From Conexibacter sp. CPCC 205762 (lineage in GTDB: Bacteria; Actinomycetota; Thermoleophilia; Solirubrobacterales; Solirubrobacteraceae), in assembly GCF_030646155.1 (NCBI RefSeq), contig NZ_JAUTDN010000029.1:1-64000 (forward strand): a DNA stretch of 64,000 nt, given 5' to 3'. Below, in pieces: positions 30,632 through 39,590 of this stretch. Below the pieces are notes generated by a model. It made no database searches, was not told the DNA's origin, and worked only from the letters and a program-made list of their open reading frames with translations. How positions within the stretch are numbered: the first letter of the stretch is position 1; every line of letters begins with the position of its first letter. A program made the translations under genes and the position numbers.

Positions 30632-30928
30632 ATGAAGCGCACCAGCAAGCGGCTCCTCACCACGCTCGTCGCGACGAGCCTCGTCCTGTTCCTGACGGCG
30701 CAGAGCGCGATGGCGTCGATAGACCACGGCGGCGTCTCCGGCCAGGGCCTCTACGGCGAGACGAACGACAGAGTCGTCACCAACGCGGGCTTCATCGTGA
30801 TCGCCTTCTTCCCGCTGCTGATCTTCGTCCTCAGCATGGCCCAGTGGCGGCTGGACAAGCGCAGAGACGCGCGCAAGGCCGCGATAAAGGCCCGCAGGGG
30901 CTCCGAGGACTGGAGAGGCGGCTGGTGA
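30632..30928 (+). CDS. Small exported/membrane protein
   Basis: 98 residues. An N-terminal signal peptide (KRTSKRLLTTLVATSLVLFLTAQSAMAS) is followed by a glycine-rich stretch, one membrane helix (NAGFIVIAFFPLLIFVLSMAQW) and a strongly basic tail (RLDKRRDARKAAIKARRG). Topology suggests an external loop and cytoplasmic tail. Not recognised as a named family. It is divergent from the ABC-F gene with 91 bases between. Confidence 0.75.
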   Translation: MKRTSKRLLTTLVATSLVLFLTAQSAMASIDHGGVSGQGLYGETNDRVVTNAGFIVIAFFPLLIFVLSMAQWRLDKRRDARKAAIKARRGSEDWRGGW

Positions 30929-30965
30929 GCAACTCGCCCTCCGCGAGTTCCCACTGACCTGTCGG

Positions 30966-30987
30966 GTTCCACGCGCTGACGTGGAAC
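30966..30987 (+). terminator. Hairpin after small membrane protein gene
   Basis: GTTCCACG/CGTGGAAC stem with 6-base loop, 37 bases past the stop; it precedes a canonical terminator and may act with it. Confidence 0.5.
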
Positions 30988-31005
30988 TCGCAATGCGAGG
31001 CACAG

Positions 31006-31036
31006 CGCCGCCCACCGGGCGGCGTTTTCTGTTTCT
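31006..31036 (+). terminator. Rho-independent terminator with U tract
   Basis: Stem CGCCGCCC (31006-31013) pairs with GGGCGGCG (31017-31024), followed by TTTTCTGTTTCTT. This is the most canonical intrinsic terminator in the window. Confidence 0.85.
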
Positions 31037-31090
31037 TGTGCGCTTCGGCTCCCCCGGGGTAGGGTGGTTCTCGACCCAGGGAGGAGCGAG

Positions 31091-33076
31091 ATGAACTACT
31101 TCGTGACCGGTGGAACCGGTCTGATCGGCCGACGCCTGTTGGAGCGCCTGCTCGTTCGCGACGGCGTCGGCGACGTCTACGTGCTCGTGCGACCGGCGTC
31201 GGTCGAGAAGCTCGCGGCCCAGACCGAGAGACTCCCCGGCGCGGAGCGGATCAGACCGATCGCCGGCGACCTCGCGCAGCCGAACCTGGGTCTCTCCGAC
31301 GAGGGGATCGAGACGCTGCGCGGCTCGGTCGACCACTTCTTCCACCTCGCCGCGGTCTACGACATGACCGCCGGCGAGGAGAGCAACCGGCTCGCCAACG
31401 TCGAGGGCACGCGCCACGCGGTCTCGCTCGCGAACGCGCTCGAGGCCGGCTGCTTCCACCACGTCTCCTCGATCGCGGCGGCCGGCAGATTCAAGGGCCT
31501 CTTCCGCGAGGACATGTTCGACGAGGGCCAGAAGCTCGACCACCCGTACCACCGCTCGAAGTTCGAGTCGGAGCGGATCGCGCGGACACAGGCGTCGATG
31601 CCGTGGCGCGTCTACCGGCCGGCGATCGTCGTCGGCGACTCGCGCACCGGCGAGATGGACAAGATCGACGGGCCGTACTACTTCTTCAAGGCGATCCAGA
31701 AGCTGCGCAGCCTGCTGCCGCAGTGGTTCCCGCTCGTCGGCCCGGAGCTGGGCTACACGAACATCGTGCCGGTCGACTTCGTCGCCGACGCGCTCGACCA
31801 CATCGCCCACCAGCCCGACCTCGACAACCGCGCCTTCCACCTCGCCGACCCGCGCCCGCAGCGCTCGGGCGAGGTGATGAACGAGTTCGCCGCCGCCGCA
31901 CACGCGCCCCAGCTGGCGCTGCGGATCGACCGGCGCCTGACGCAGGCGCTGCCGAAGGGCACGATCTCGATGCTGATGAAGCTGCCGGCCGCCAAGGGCG
32001 TGCGCAGAAGCTTCCTGTCGGACTACGGGATCCCCGACGAGGTGATCGACCACATCGCGCTGACGGCCCAGTTCGACACGCGCGACACCGAGCGGGCGCT
32101 GGAGGGCAGCGGGATCGAGGTGCCGCCGCTGTCGTCCTACGCGACGAAGATCTGGGACTACTGGGAGCGCAACCTCGACCCGGACCTGTTCAGAGACCAC
32201 TCGTTCGAGGGCGCCGTCAACGGCAAGACGGTCGTCATCACCGGCGCGTCGAGCGGCATCGGCCGCGCGGCCGCGTTGAAGATCGCACGCGCCGGCGGGA
32301 TCCCGCTGCTGGTCGCCCGCTCGGCCGACAAGCTCGAGGAGACCAAGCGCGAGATCGAGGCGCTCGGCGGCTCGGCCTACGTCTACACCGCCGACCTCTC
32401 CGACACGAGAGCGATCGAGCAGCTGACCGAGCGGATCTTCGCCGACCACCCGGCCGTCGACGTGCTCGTCAACAACGCCGGCCGCTCGATCCGCCGCTCG
32501 ATCGCGCTCTCCTACGATCGCTTCCACGACTTCGAGCGGACGATCCAGCTCAACTACCTCGGCACGATCAAGCTGATCATCCAGCTGCTGCCGCACATGC
32601 GCGAGCGCAGAACCGGCCACGTCGTCAACGTCTCCTCGATCGGCGTGCAGACGAACCCGCCGCGCTTCTCCGCCTACGTCGCCTCGAAGGCGGCGCTCGA
32701 CGCCTTCACGCGCGTCGTCGGCTCCGAGACGATCGGCGACGGCGTCTCCTTCACGACGATCCACATGCCGCTCGTGCGGACCGCGATGATCGCGCCGACG
32801 AGAATCTACGACTCGTTCCCGACGATCTCGCCCGACGAGGCGGCCGACCTGATCTGCGAGGCGATCCGCTCCAAGCCGAAGCAGATCAACACGCGCCTGG
32901 GCACCTTCGGCGAGGTCGCCTACGCGCTCGCGCCGAAGGCGGTCGACCAGATACTGCACATGGCCTACAAGGTCTTCCCCGACTCGGCGGCGGCGAAGGG
33001 CGCGGTCGACCCGGCCGAGCACGCCTCGACCGAGCAGGTCGCGCTCGCGCACCTGATGAAGGGCGTCCACTGGTGA
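31091..33076 (+). CDS. AcrA1-like two-domain fatty acyl-CoA reductase/SDR
   Basis: 661 residues. The N-terminal half is an extended SDR of the male-sterility/NAD-binding-4 type (TGGTGLIGRRLLERLL at the start, DHFFHLAAVYDM, catalytic YHRSKFESERIA). The C-terminal third is a classical SDR (VVITGASSGIGRAAALKIARAG near residue 380, VLVNNAGRSIRR, VSSIG, catalytic YVASKAALDAF). This architecture matches mycobacterial AcrA1 (Rv3391 type) acyl-CoA reductases, which make fatty aldehydes or alcohols. GGAGGAGCG precedes the ATG. The GST gene follows by 16 bases, so the two may be cotranscribed. Confidence 0.9.
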   Translation: MNYFVTGGTGLIGRRLLERLLVRDGVGDVYVLVRPASVEKLAAQTERLPGAERIRPIAGDLAQPNLGLSDEGIETLRGSVDHFFHLAAVYDMTAGEESNRLANVEGTRHAVSLANALEAGCFHHVSSIAAAGRFKGLFREDMFDEGQKLDHPYHRSKFESERIARTQASMPWRVYRPAIVVGDSRTGEMDKIDGPYYFFKAIQKLRSLLPQWFPLVGPELGYTNIVPVDFVADALDHIAHQPDLDNRAFHLADPRPQRSGEVMNEFAAAAHAPQLALRIDRRLTQALPKGTISMLMKLPAAKGVRRSFLSDYGIPDEVIDHIALTAQFDTRDTERALEGSGIEVPPLSSYATKIWDYWERNLDPDLFRDHSFEGAVNGKTVVITGASSGIGRAAALKIARAGGIPLLVARSADKLEETKREIEALGGSAYVYTADLSDTRAIEQLTERIFADHPAVDVLVNNAGRSIRRSIALSYDRFHDFERTIQLNYLGTIKLIIQLLPHMRERRTGHVVNVSSIGVQTNPPRFSAYVASKAALDAFTRVVGSETIGDGVSFTTIHMPLVRTAMIAPTRIYDSFPTISPDEAADLICEAIRSKPKQINTRLGTFGEVAYALAPKAVDQILHMAYKVFPDSAAAKGAVDPAEHASTEQVALAHLMKGVHW

Positions 33077-33092
33077 TCGAGGTCGAGCGGCG

Positions 33093-33707
33093 GTGAGGCT
33101 CTACCGCGCGGCCTTCTCGACCAACTGCGAGCGGGTCGCGCTGGCGCTGGCGCACAAGCGGCTGGAGGTCGAGTCGGTCTGGATCGACTACGGCGACCGC
33201 TCGCTGGTCGAGCGGGTCAGCGGCCAGGGGCTGGTGCCGGTGATCGACGACGGCGGCGCGATCGTGCACGACTCGCCGGCGATCCTCGCCTACCTCGACG
33301 CGCGCTACCCGCAGGCGCCGCTGTACCCGGCGGAGCCGGCGCGCCGGGCCGAGCTGGAGACGTTCGTCGACTGGTTCAACCTCGTCTGGAAGCGCTGGCC
33401 GAACGCGATCGCCGAGGAGCTGGAAGGACGCGTGCCGCCGGACGAGCGCACGATCTCACTGGCGGCGTTCCAGCTGGAGAGCGCGCTCGACCGCTTCACC
33501 GCGCTGCTCGACGGGCGCGACTTCCTCTTCGGCGACTTCTCCGCCGCCGACTGCATCGCCTACCCGTTCGTGAAGTTCGCGGGCCGGCGCGACCCGGCCG
33601 ACGACGAGCTGTTCCACGTCGTGCTCGACGAGCGCCAGCGGCTGGGGCCGCAGCACGCGCCGCTGGCGGCGTGGATCGAGCGCGTCGCGGCGCTGCCGCA
33701 GGTGTGA
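33093..33707 (+). CDS. Glutathione S-transferase-like protein
   Basis: 204 residues, N-terminal thioredoxin-like domain (MRLYRAAFSTNCERVALALAHKRLEVESVWI, LVPVIDDGGAIVHDSPAILAYLD with the conserved proline and serine) and C-terminal helical domain (FGDFSAADCIAYPFVKF). Most actinobacteria use mycothiol instead of glutathione, so the thiol cofactor is open. GTG start 16 bases after the reductase gene. Its stop is 7 bases from the stop of the convergent HD-domain gene. Confidence 0.87.
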   Translation: MRLYRAAFSTNCERVALALAHKRLEVESVWIDYGDRSLVERVSGQGLVPVIDDGGAIVHDSPAILAYLDARYPQAPLYPAEPARRAELETFVDWFNLVWKRWPNAIAEELEGRVPPDERTISLAAFQLESALDRFTALLDGRDFLFGDFSAADCIAYPFVKFAGRRDPADDELFHVVLDERQRLGPQHAPLAAWIERVAALPQV

Positions 33708-33714
33708 GCGACGC

Positions 33715-34632
33715 TCAGATCGTGAAGACCTGCACGAGCCGTCTCTCGTGCTCGGCGTCGATCCGCGCGATCACCTCGACGTGCTCCTCCAGCCCGGAGC
33801 CGCGCAGCTTCGTCGCGAGCAGCTCGTCGACCTGGAAGATGCCGGCGCTGTTGTTCATCGCGATCTCGATGCGGACGGCGCGCCCTCTGCCGGGGACGAT
33901 TCTGACCTCCTCGATCGCGTAGGCGGAGAGCGAGTGGATGTTCTGGTGGCCGGCCTCGAACGGGACGCGGCTGCGGCCGCGGGCCATGTCGAGCGCGTCG
34001 GCGACGCGGACGATCCCGGCCTCGATCGTGAACGGGTTGCCGCGGCGGCGGTGGCCGATGATCGCGTGCATCGTCTCGGCGACGACGATCGAGCGCTCGG
34101 GTTCGCCGTAGACGTCGGCCAGCAGCGACGGCAGCTTGTCGGCGGTGAGGAAGAGGCTGTACTCCTCGTGGTCGGCGCGGTGGACCGTCATGCCGGTGTC
34201 GTGGAACAGCGCGCCGCCGGCGATCACGACCTCGGCGTCTCTGTCGCTCATCCCGTAGTCGGCGACGACGTTCGGCACGACGCCTCTGCGGAACAGCAGC
34301 CGCGCCAGCCGGATCGCGCTGTTGAGGACGATCTGGATATGGATCCACGAGTGGTCCGACATGCCGAGCCGGCGGGTCGCGTTGACCGCCGCGACGTGCC
34401 ACCACGCCTTCACCTGGTCGTCCGCGTTGACGGCGTCGATCAGCCCTTCGAGCTTGCGGTTGCCGCGGCTCGGGACGCGGATGCGGACGTCCCCGATCGC
34501 CTCGCGCGGCAGCCGGTCGGAGGGATCGACCTGCACCGCCGGCACCTCGATCGCCGGCGTCGAGGCGTCGGCGATCGCGCTCTCCGGCGCGTCGGCAGCA
34601 GCGGTTCTGGGAGCGCGGCGGCGGGGTGGCAT
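33715..34632 (-). CDS. HD-domain phosphohydrolase-like protein
   Basis: 305 residues from ATG at 34632 (MPPRRRAPRTAAADAPE). A disordered N-terminus of about 60 residues is followed by a helical domain with HD signatures: [29 protein letters not shown] (the HD pair), and TMHAIIGHRRRG. A C-terminal part contains GIVRVADALDMARGRSRVPFE and a beta-rich segment (VRIVPGRGRAVRIEIAMNNSAGIFQVDELLA). The substrate is probably a phosphorylated metabolite or nucleotide; unknown. It lies downstream of the large prepilin gene on the same strand, 231 bases away. Confidence 0.82.
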   Translation of the reverse strand: MPPRRRAPRTAAADAPESAIADASTPAIEVPAVQVDPSDRLPREAIGDVRIRVPSRGNRKLEGLIDAVNADDQVKAWWHVAAVNATRRLGMSDHSWIHIQIVLNSAIRLARLLFRRGVVPNVVADYGMSDRDAEVVIAGGALFHDTGMTVHRADHEEYSLFLTADKLPSLLADVYGEPERSIVVAETMHAIIGHRRRGNPFTIEAGIVRVADALDMARGRSRVPFEAGHQNIHSLSAYAIEEVRIVPGRGRAVRIEIAMNNSAGIFQVDELLATKLRGSGLEEHVEVIARIDAEHERRLVQVFTI

Positions 34633-34863
34633 GAAGCGGAGGCTAGCGGGCCTCCCCGAAGCTTCCACGTCCTCAGCTCGGCTTCCAGCTCCGCAACGGG
34701 GTCGCTCTTGCGAGGGGCCCGACTCTCGATCGTGCTCATGACAGTCACCTAAGCGCCTTCAGATTCGTTTCTCAAGCCATCACCAGTCATCTGGTGTGTC
34801 GCGCCCGACGACTCGTGTGCCGGCGTCTCCGGTGCACCGGCATCGGCCACGATCTGCGCCGGT

Positions 34864-36180
34864 TCATGTGCTGCGGCAGTCGTCGCGGACGAGGAACGGG
34901 AGGCCGGGGAGGCGGGTCCAGGCGGCGAGCAGGTCGAGGCCGCTGGTCGTCTGCTTCCAGCCGAGGCCGACGCCGAGGCCGATCTCGGCGCCGTACTGGC
35001 GGGCGGAGGCGCGCTTGCGGTAGGCGCGCAGGTCGATCTGGCCGGCGCGCTCGAAGCGGGCGCCGAGCGTGGCCGCACGCTGCGGCAGGTCCGGCAGAGC
35101 GGCCGGGTCGGCGAGGGCGGCGACGAGCGCCGAGGCGGCGGCGAGGTTGGCGGGGTCGCTCAGGTCGAGCGACGCCTCCAGCTCGACGAGCGCGCCGCGC
35201 AGGAGGTCGGCCTGCGCGCTCCCGCCGCCCACGCCGCTGCCGCCCTGCGAGCCGGCTCTGCGCGCTCTCGCTCTTCCCGCCAACGCCGCGTGGCCGGCGG
35301 CGTTGGCGGCGACGCTGACGGTCAGCGAACGCGGTGTGCCGTCGGCGGCGCGGGCGATCGCCAGCACGCCTCCGCCGCCGATGCCGCCGTCGACGGCGCC
35401 GACCGGCAGGTTCAGCTGCGCGAGCAGCGAGCCGTCGACGCGCACGTAGGTGGTCGTCGCGCCGTCGCGGGCGCGGCGGCGGCCGAGCACGCCGCTCAGC
35501 TGGCCGCTCGCCGTGCCGCTGCCGAGCAGCTGGTCGAGTCTGGCCGCCGCACCGGCCTCCTCGTAGGTCGCGTCGGGCGGCGGCAGCTGGGCGTGCGGGC
35601 GCCAGCCGACCGCGTCGCAGAGCAGCGAGCAGCGGCTGCGGACCTGGTCGACGAGCTTGCCCTTCGTCGTCGCCTTGTCGCCGTAGCGGGCGATGAAGTC
35701 GAGCGCCGCCGCCTCGTCGGGCAGCACCCACGAGCGACCCGAGCCCCACACGACGCCCACGCCCGCTCTCGCCTTCGCGCCCGCCTCGGCGCCGCCGGCT
35801 GCCGCGCCCGCGCCGGCCTTCCAGACGGCGCCGGCGTCACTGCCGTCCGCGAGCGTGACGACGACCGTGCCGTCGGAGTTGCGGACCGCCTTGAGCGTCT
35901 GGCTGCTGCCCAGCTCGACGACGCCGATCGTCTCCCCCAGCCGCTCGACGCGGTCGTCGCGGGTCAGCTGACAGGGGGCGAGGTCGTCGCTGACGGCGAT
36001 CAGCCGCGGGCACGGGCCGGGTGCGACGGCGCAGATGCCGCGTTGCAGCCCACGCAGCACGCTCGCGCCGACGCCGCTGGCGCTGATCCCCGCCAGCGCC
36101 GCGAGCGCGATCGCCATCACCGCCAGCAGCGCGACGTACTCGTTCGTCGCCTGGCCCCGTTCCTCGCGCAGTCGTCCCAT
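34864..36180 (-). CDS. Large exported protein with Flp-type prepilin N-terminus
   Basis: 438 residues. The N-terminus REERG followed by QATNEYVALLAVMAIALAALAG matches the Flp prepilin motif (G, then glutamate-tyrosine at +5/+6, then a hydrophobic helix), yet Flp pilins are normally 50-80 residues. The remainder is an alanine/glycine-rich extracellular domain with six or more cysteines (GICAVAPGPC, APCQL, RCSLLC, DDC near the end) that may form disulfides, and a glycine-rich segment near residues 240-300. I know no family with this domain. GGAGCG precedes the ATG. It may be a surface subunit or effector handled by the same prepilin peptidase as the TadE-like proteins. Confidence 0.75.
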   Translation of the reverse strand: MGRLREERGQATNEYVALLAVMAIALAALAGISASGVGASVLRGLQRGICAVAPGPCPRLIAVSDDLAPCQLTRDDRVERLGETIGVVELGSSQTLKAVRNSDGTVVVTLADGSDAGAVWKAGAGAAAGGAEAGAKARAGVGVVWGSGRSWVLPDEAAALDFIARYGDKATTKGKLVDQVRSRCSLLCDAVGWRPHAQLPPPDATYEEAGAAARLDQLLGSGTASGQLSGVLGRRRARDGATTTYVRVDGSLLAQLNLPVGAVDGGIGGGGVLAIARAADGTPRSLTVSVAANAAGHAALAGRARARRAGSQGGSGVGGGSAQADLLRGALVELEASLDLSDPANLAAASALVAALADPAALPDLPQRAATLGARFERAGQIDLRAYRKRASARQYGAEIGLGVGLGWKQTTSGLDLLAAWTRLPGLPFLVRDDCRST

Positions 36181-36291
36181 CGCTCCACCATTGCGCGCCG
36201 GACGCCCCGAAACCGCCCGTCACGCGGGGGTTTTTGCAAAGGCTGCGGAGAGAATTCGCAGATTGCGGCAGCGTTGCCGCCATTCGCGCCG

Positions 36292-37176
36292 TCAGGCGGA
36301 GGGGCGGCGGGCGAGCTGTTCGAGCACGAGGCCCTCGCGCAGCCCGCCGTCGGCGACCGTCAGCGGGCCCATCAGCGCCGCCGCGGCCGCGAGCAGGAGG
36401 ATGCCCGCGGGCAGCAGCCGCACGCGCTCCAGCGCCAGCTCGTGAACGGCAGCGACGCGCTCGGCCGGCACTGCCGCGAGACCGTCGACCGCCGCCGCCA
36501 GCGTGTCGGCGTCGAGCAGCGGCCCGACCAGCCGCGCGAGCGAGGTCGCGCTGCCGCCGACCGCGACCGCGCGCGTCACCGGCGGCGCCTCGACCCCGTC
36601 CAGCGCGGCCGCGATCTCGCCGCGGATCGCGTCGAGCACGGCATGCGAGGGCGGATCCTCGTGCAGGTGGCGGTCGGCGAGGTCGCCGGAGCCGAGCGGC
36701 AGCGAGCGCGACCAGGAGACGCCGCCGGCGCGCGTGCCGACGATCAGCTCGCTCGAGCCGCCGCCGACGTCGACGACCCCCAGCGGCGCGTCCGGCGCGG
36801 CGTCGCGACAGGACCAGGTCGCGCCCGCGAACGCCAGCCGCGCCTCCTCCTGCGCGCTCAGCAGCTCGATCTCGACGCCCGCCGCACCCGCCACCGACGC
36901 GCACACCTCAGGCCCGTTGGAGATCCGCCGCAGCGCCGCCGTCGCGACCGCGCGCAGCATCTCCACGCCCGCTTCGCGCGCGGCGCGCACCTGCCCCGCG
37001 ACAACCTCGGTCAGCTCCTCGACGACCTCCGCGGCGAGCGGCTCGCCGGGCGCGCAGCGTCTGCCCAGACGCGTGAAGTGACGCTCCTGCACGAGCGGCA
37101 GCAGCCGCTCGCCGTCGAGCGAAGCGACCAGCAGACGGGTCGTGTTGGAGCCGATGTCGATGCAGGCCGCGCGCAC
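36292..37176 (-). CDS. ppx: Ppx/GppA-family exopolyphosphatase
   Basis: 294 residues covering the actin-like ASKHA fold of Ppx/GppA without the C-terminal HD-like domain of long forms. Seen: CIDIGSNTTRLLVA, ATAALRRISNGPEV, EEARLAFAGAT, GVVDVGGGSSELIVG (catalytic glutamate and phosphate loop), PLGSGDLADRHLHEDPPS and AVGGSATSLARL. It degrades polyphosphate or pppGpp. GTG start at 37176. With phoU further left this adds a phosphate theme, but they are 9 kb apart. Confidence 0.93.
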   Translation of the reverse strand: MRAACIDIGSNTTRLLVASLDGERLLPLVQERHFTRLGRRCAPGEPLAAEVVEELTEVVAGQVRAAREAGVEMLRAVATAALRRISNGPEVCASVAGAAGVEIELLSAQEEARLAFAGATWSCRDAAPDAPLGVVDVGGGSSELIVGTRAGGVSWSRSLPLGSGDLADRHLHEDPPSHAVLDAIRGEIAAALDGVEAPPVTRAVAVGGSATSLARLVGPLLDADTLAAAVDGLAAVPAERVAAVHELALERVRLLPAGILLLAAAAALMGPLTVADGGLREGLVLEQLARRPSA

Positions 37177-37263
37177 GAAAGCAGCAGGCTAACCGGCGCG
37201 GCGAGAAGGTGACGGGCCCACCGCGGACTGGTGTCGACGCCGTTTGAGGCATCATGGAGGTTC

Positions 37264-38121
37264 GTGAGCAGCAGCGACATGGCGATCGAAGTCCGCGGAC
37301 TGCGTAAGAGCTACGGCGACAACGAAGCGGTCCGAGGGGTCGATTTCTCGGTGCGTCGTGGCGAGGTCTACGGACTTCTCGGCCCCAACGGCGCCGGCAA
37401 GACATCCACCGTCGAGATCCTCGAGGGATACCGCGAGCGGACCGCCGGCGAGGTCAGCGTGCTCGGATTCGATCCGCAGCAGCGTCCCCGCGCCCTGCGC
37501 GAGCGCGTCGGCATCGTGCTCCAGTCGAGCGGCATCTACCGGCACGTCACGGTGAAGGAGGCGCTCGAGCACTTCGCCGGCTTCTATCCCGACCCGCGCG
37601 ACGTCGACGAGGTCGTCGAGCTGGCCGGCCTGCGCGGCAAGGAGAGCGCCCGCACGCGAACGCTCTCCGGCGGCCAGCTGCGGCGGCTCGACTTCGCGCT
37701 CGCGCTGATCGGCGATCCGGAGCTGATCTTCCTCGACGAGCCGACGACCGGCTTCGACCCGCAGGCCCGCCGCGGCGCCTGGGACACGATCCGCTCGCTG
37801 AAGGCGCTCGGCAAGACCGTCCTGCTGACGACGCACTACCTCGACGAGGCGCAGGTGCTCGCCGACCGCGTCGCGATCATCAAGGACGGCAAGATCCTCG
37901 TCGAGGGTGCGCCGAGCGAGCTGGGAGCCGGCAGCGGCGCCGTCAGCTACCGCGTCGCGTGGCGCAACGGCAGCGGCCTGCTCAACCAGCAGGAGACCGA
38001 CGACCCGACGACCTTCCTGCACGAGCTGACCGCGGCGGCGCTCGCCAGAGGCGAGAAGCTCGACAGCCTCAGCGTCACGCGGCCGACGCTCGAAGACGTC
38101 TACATGGAGCTGACCGCCTGA
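37264..38121 (+). CDS. ABC exporter ATP-binding protein
   Basis: About 285 residues from GTG at 37264; GGAGG lies three bases upstream, and a second start (ATG at 37279) is possible. Seen: GPNGAGKTSTVEILEG (Walker A), Q-loop VLQSSGIYRHVTV, signature LSGGQLRRLDFALALIG, LIFLDEPTTGFDP (Walker B), H-loop TTHYLDEA, and a DrrA-type C-terminal region. This is a subfamily A (DRA) exporter ATPase for drugs, lipids or polyketides. Its stop overlaps the start of the permease gene (TGATG). Confidence 0.94.
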   Translation: MSSSDMAIEVRGLRKSYGDNEAVRGVDFSVRRGEVYGLLGPNGAGKTSTVEILEGYRERTAGEVSVLGFDPQQRPRALRERVGIVLQSSGIYRHVTVKEALEHFAGFYPDPRDVDEVVELAGLRGKESARTRTLSGGQLRRLDFALALIGDPELIFLDEPTTGFDPQARRGAWDTIRSLKALGKTVLLTTHYLDEAQVLADRVAIIKDGKILVEGAPSELGAGSGAVSYRVAWRNGSGLLNQQETDDPTTFLHELTAAALARGEKLDSLSVTRPTLEDVYMELTA

Positions 38122-38897
38122 TGTCCGCGCTGACCGCGACCCACCCGGCGCCGAGCTTCGCGACGCTCGCGTGGCGCCAGTACCGGCTCGAACGGCGGAT
38201 GTTCTGGCGCAACCCGAGCGCCGCCTTCTTCAACTTCATGCTGCCGCTGCTGCTGCTCGCGATGTTCGGCGCGATCTTCAGCTCCAACCAGGACGACCTC
38301 GACGTGATCGTCCCCGGCATCGCCGGCATGAGCGTCGTCTCCACCACCTTCAGCGCGCTCGCCTACAACATGACCGCGATGCGCGAGAACGGCGTCATGA
38401 AGCGGATGCGCGGCACGCCGATGCCGAGCGGCGCCTACCTGCTCGCGATCGCCGGCCACTCGGTCACGAACACGGCGCTGCAGATGGTGCTGATCATCGG
38501 CTCCGGCAAGCTCTTCTTCGGCGTCGACTGGCCGCCGCAGCCGGTCGAGCTGCTGCTGTTCGTGCTGCTCGGCGTCGTCTGCTTCGCCTCGCTCGGCGTC
38601 GCGCTGTCGCACGTGATCCCGAACAACGAGTCGGCGCCGGCGTACGTGAACGCGATCTTCCTGCCGCTGATCATCGTCTCGGGCGTCTTCTACGACGCCG
38701 CGGACGTGCCCTCGTTCCTCGCCGGCATCGCCCAGGCGCTGCCGCTGACGCACCTGATCGACGGCCTCTCGGCCGCGATGGTGACCGGCTCCGGGATCGA
38801 CGACCAGATCTCCTCGATCGGCGTGATCGTCGCCTGGACGGTCTTCGGCGTCGCCTTCGCGATCCGCGGCTTCAGCTGGGAAGCGCGCCGCAACTGA
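38121..38897 (+). CDS. ABC-2 type transporter permease
   Basis: 258 residues with six predicted helices, partner of the ATPase just upstream (one-base overlap). Seen: N-terminal cytoplasmic segment with coupling-like RQYRLERRMFWRNPSAAFFNFMLPLLLLAMFGA, a long first loop, GMSVVSTTFSALAYNMTAMRENGVMKRMRGTPMP (ABC-2 signature region), and the closing LPLIIVSGVFYDAADVPSFLAGIAQALPLTHLIDGL. One permease suggests a homodimer. Substrate unknown. Confidence 0.93.
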   Translation: MSALTATHPAPSFATLAWRQYRLERRMFWRNPSAAFFNFMLPLLLLAMFGAIFSSNQDDLDVIVPGIAGMSVVSTTFSALAYNMTAMRENGVMKRMRGTPMPSGAYLLAIAGHSVTNTALQMVLIIGSGKLFFGVDWPPQPVELLLFVLLGVVCFASLGVALSHVIPNNESAPAYVNAIFLPLIIVSGVFYDAADVPSFLAGIAQALPLTHLIDGLSAAMVTGSGIDDQISSIGVIVAWTVFGVAFAIRGFSWEARRN

Positions 38898-38942
38898 CGC
38901 ACGGGAGTGGCGCGTCGCCGCTCCACCTGGTTCGATTCAGCG

Positions 38943-39590
38943 ATGTACCCGATCGTGTTCGAGGCTGACTACCAGGAACGCCAGAGCCGCCTGACGACCT
39001 TCTTCCGCGGGATCGTGGCGATCCCCTGGGTGCTCCTGTCGATCTTCTGGACGCTCGTCTGGTTCCTCTGCAGCGGCCTCGCGTGGTTCTGCATCCTCTT
39101 CACCGGCCGCTACCCGCGCCCGCTCTACGCCGCGGTCACGGCGAGCGTTCGCTGGTGGGCGCGCTACCTGGCGTGGGTCTCGCTGATGACGGACGAGTGG
39201 CCCGGCTTCGGCGGCGGTCCGGCGCCCGGCTACCCGATCCGCGCGCTGATCCCGGAGCCGCAGGAGCGGTACGACCGCGGGCTGGTGCTGATCCGCGGCA
39301 TCCTCGTGATCCCGGTCTACGTGATGATCTGGATCTACAGCAACGTGCTGGTGCCGCTGATCGCCTTCGTGCTGTGGTTCACGATCGTCTTCGCCGGCAA
39401 GGCGCCGCGAGGCCTCTGGGACGTGCAGCGGATGGCGATCTCCTACATGACGCGCGGCTGCGCGTACTGGGGCCTGCTGACCGACAGATGGCCGCCGCTG
39501 AGCGACAGCGGCGAGGACATGCTGCCGCCCTCGCCAGCGGTGCCGCCGCAGGCGCCGGCACCGCCGCAGAGCGCCTACTTCGGCGGCTGA
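38943..39590 (+). CDS. DUF4389 membrane protein (two DUF4389 units)
   Basis: 215 residues. Two similar halves, each with paired hydrophobic helices and a following PRPLYAAV/APRGLWDVQ-type segment: YQERQSRLTTFFRGIVAIPWVLLSIFW and YDRGLVLIRGILVIPVYVMIWIYSNVLVPL. A proline-rich C-terminal tail follows. DUF4389 proteins are of unknown role, common in actinobacteria. ATG at 38943 lacks a clear ribosome site; a GTG at 38907 is an alternative. The end overlaps the convergent GNAT gene by 16 bases. Confidence 0.85.
   Translation: MYPIVFEADYQERQSRLTTFFRGIVAIPWVLLSIFWTLVWFLCSGLAWFCILFTGRYPRPLYAAVTASVRWWARYLAWVSLMTDEWPGFGGGPAPGYPIRALIPEPQERYDRGLVLIRGILVIPVYVMIWIYSNVLVPLIAFVLWFTIVFAGKAPRGLWDVQRMAISYMTRGCAYWGLLTDRWPPLSDSGEDMLPPSPAVPPQAPAPPQSAYFGG

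Noticed and set aside
34440..34739. Short frame MSTIESRAPRKSDPVAELEAELRTWKLRGG upstream of the HD-domain gene
   Set aside because: The first 35 codons look plausible (coiled-coil-like), but the frame then runs through the HD gene out of frame and has no clear ribosome site. Left out as a gene; a peptide cannot be excluded.
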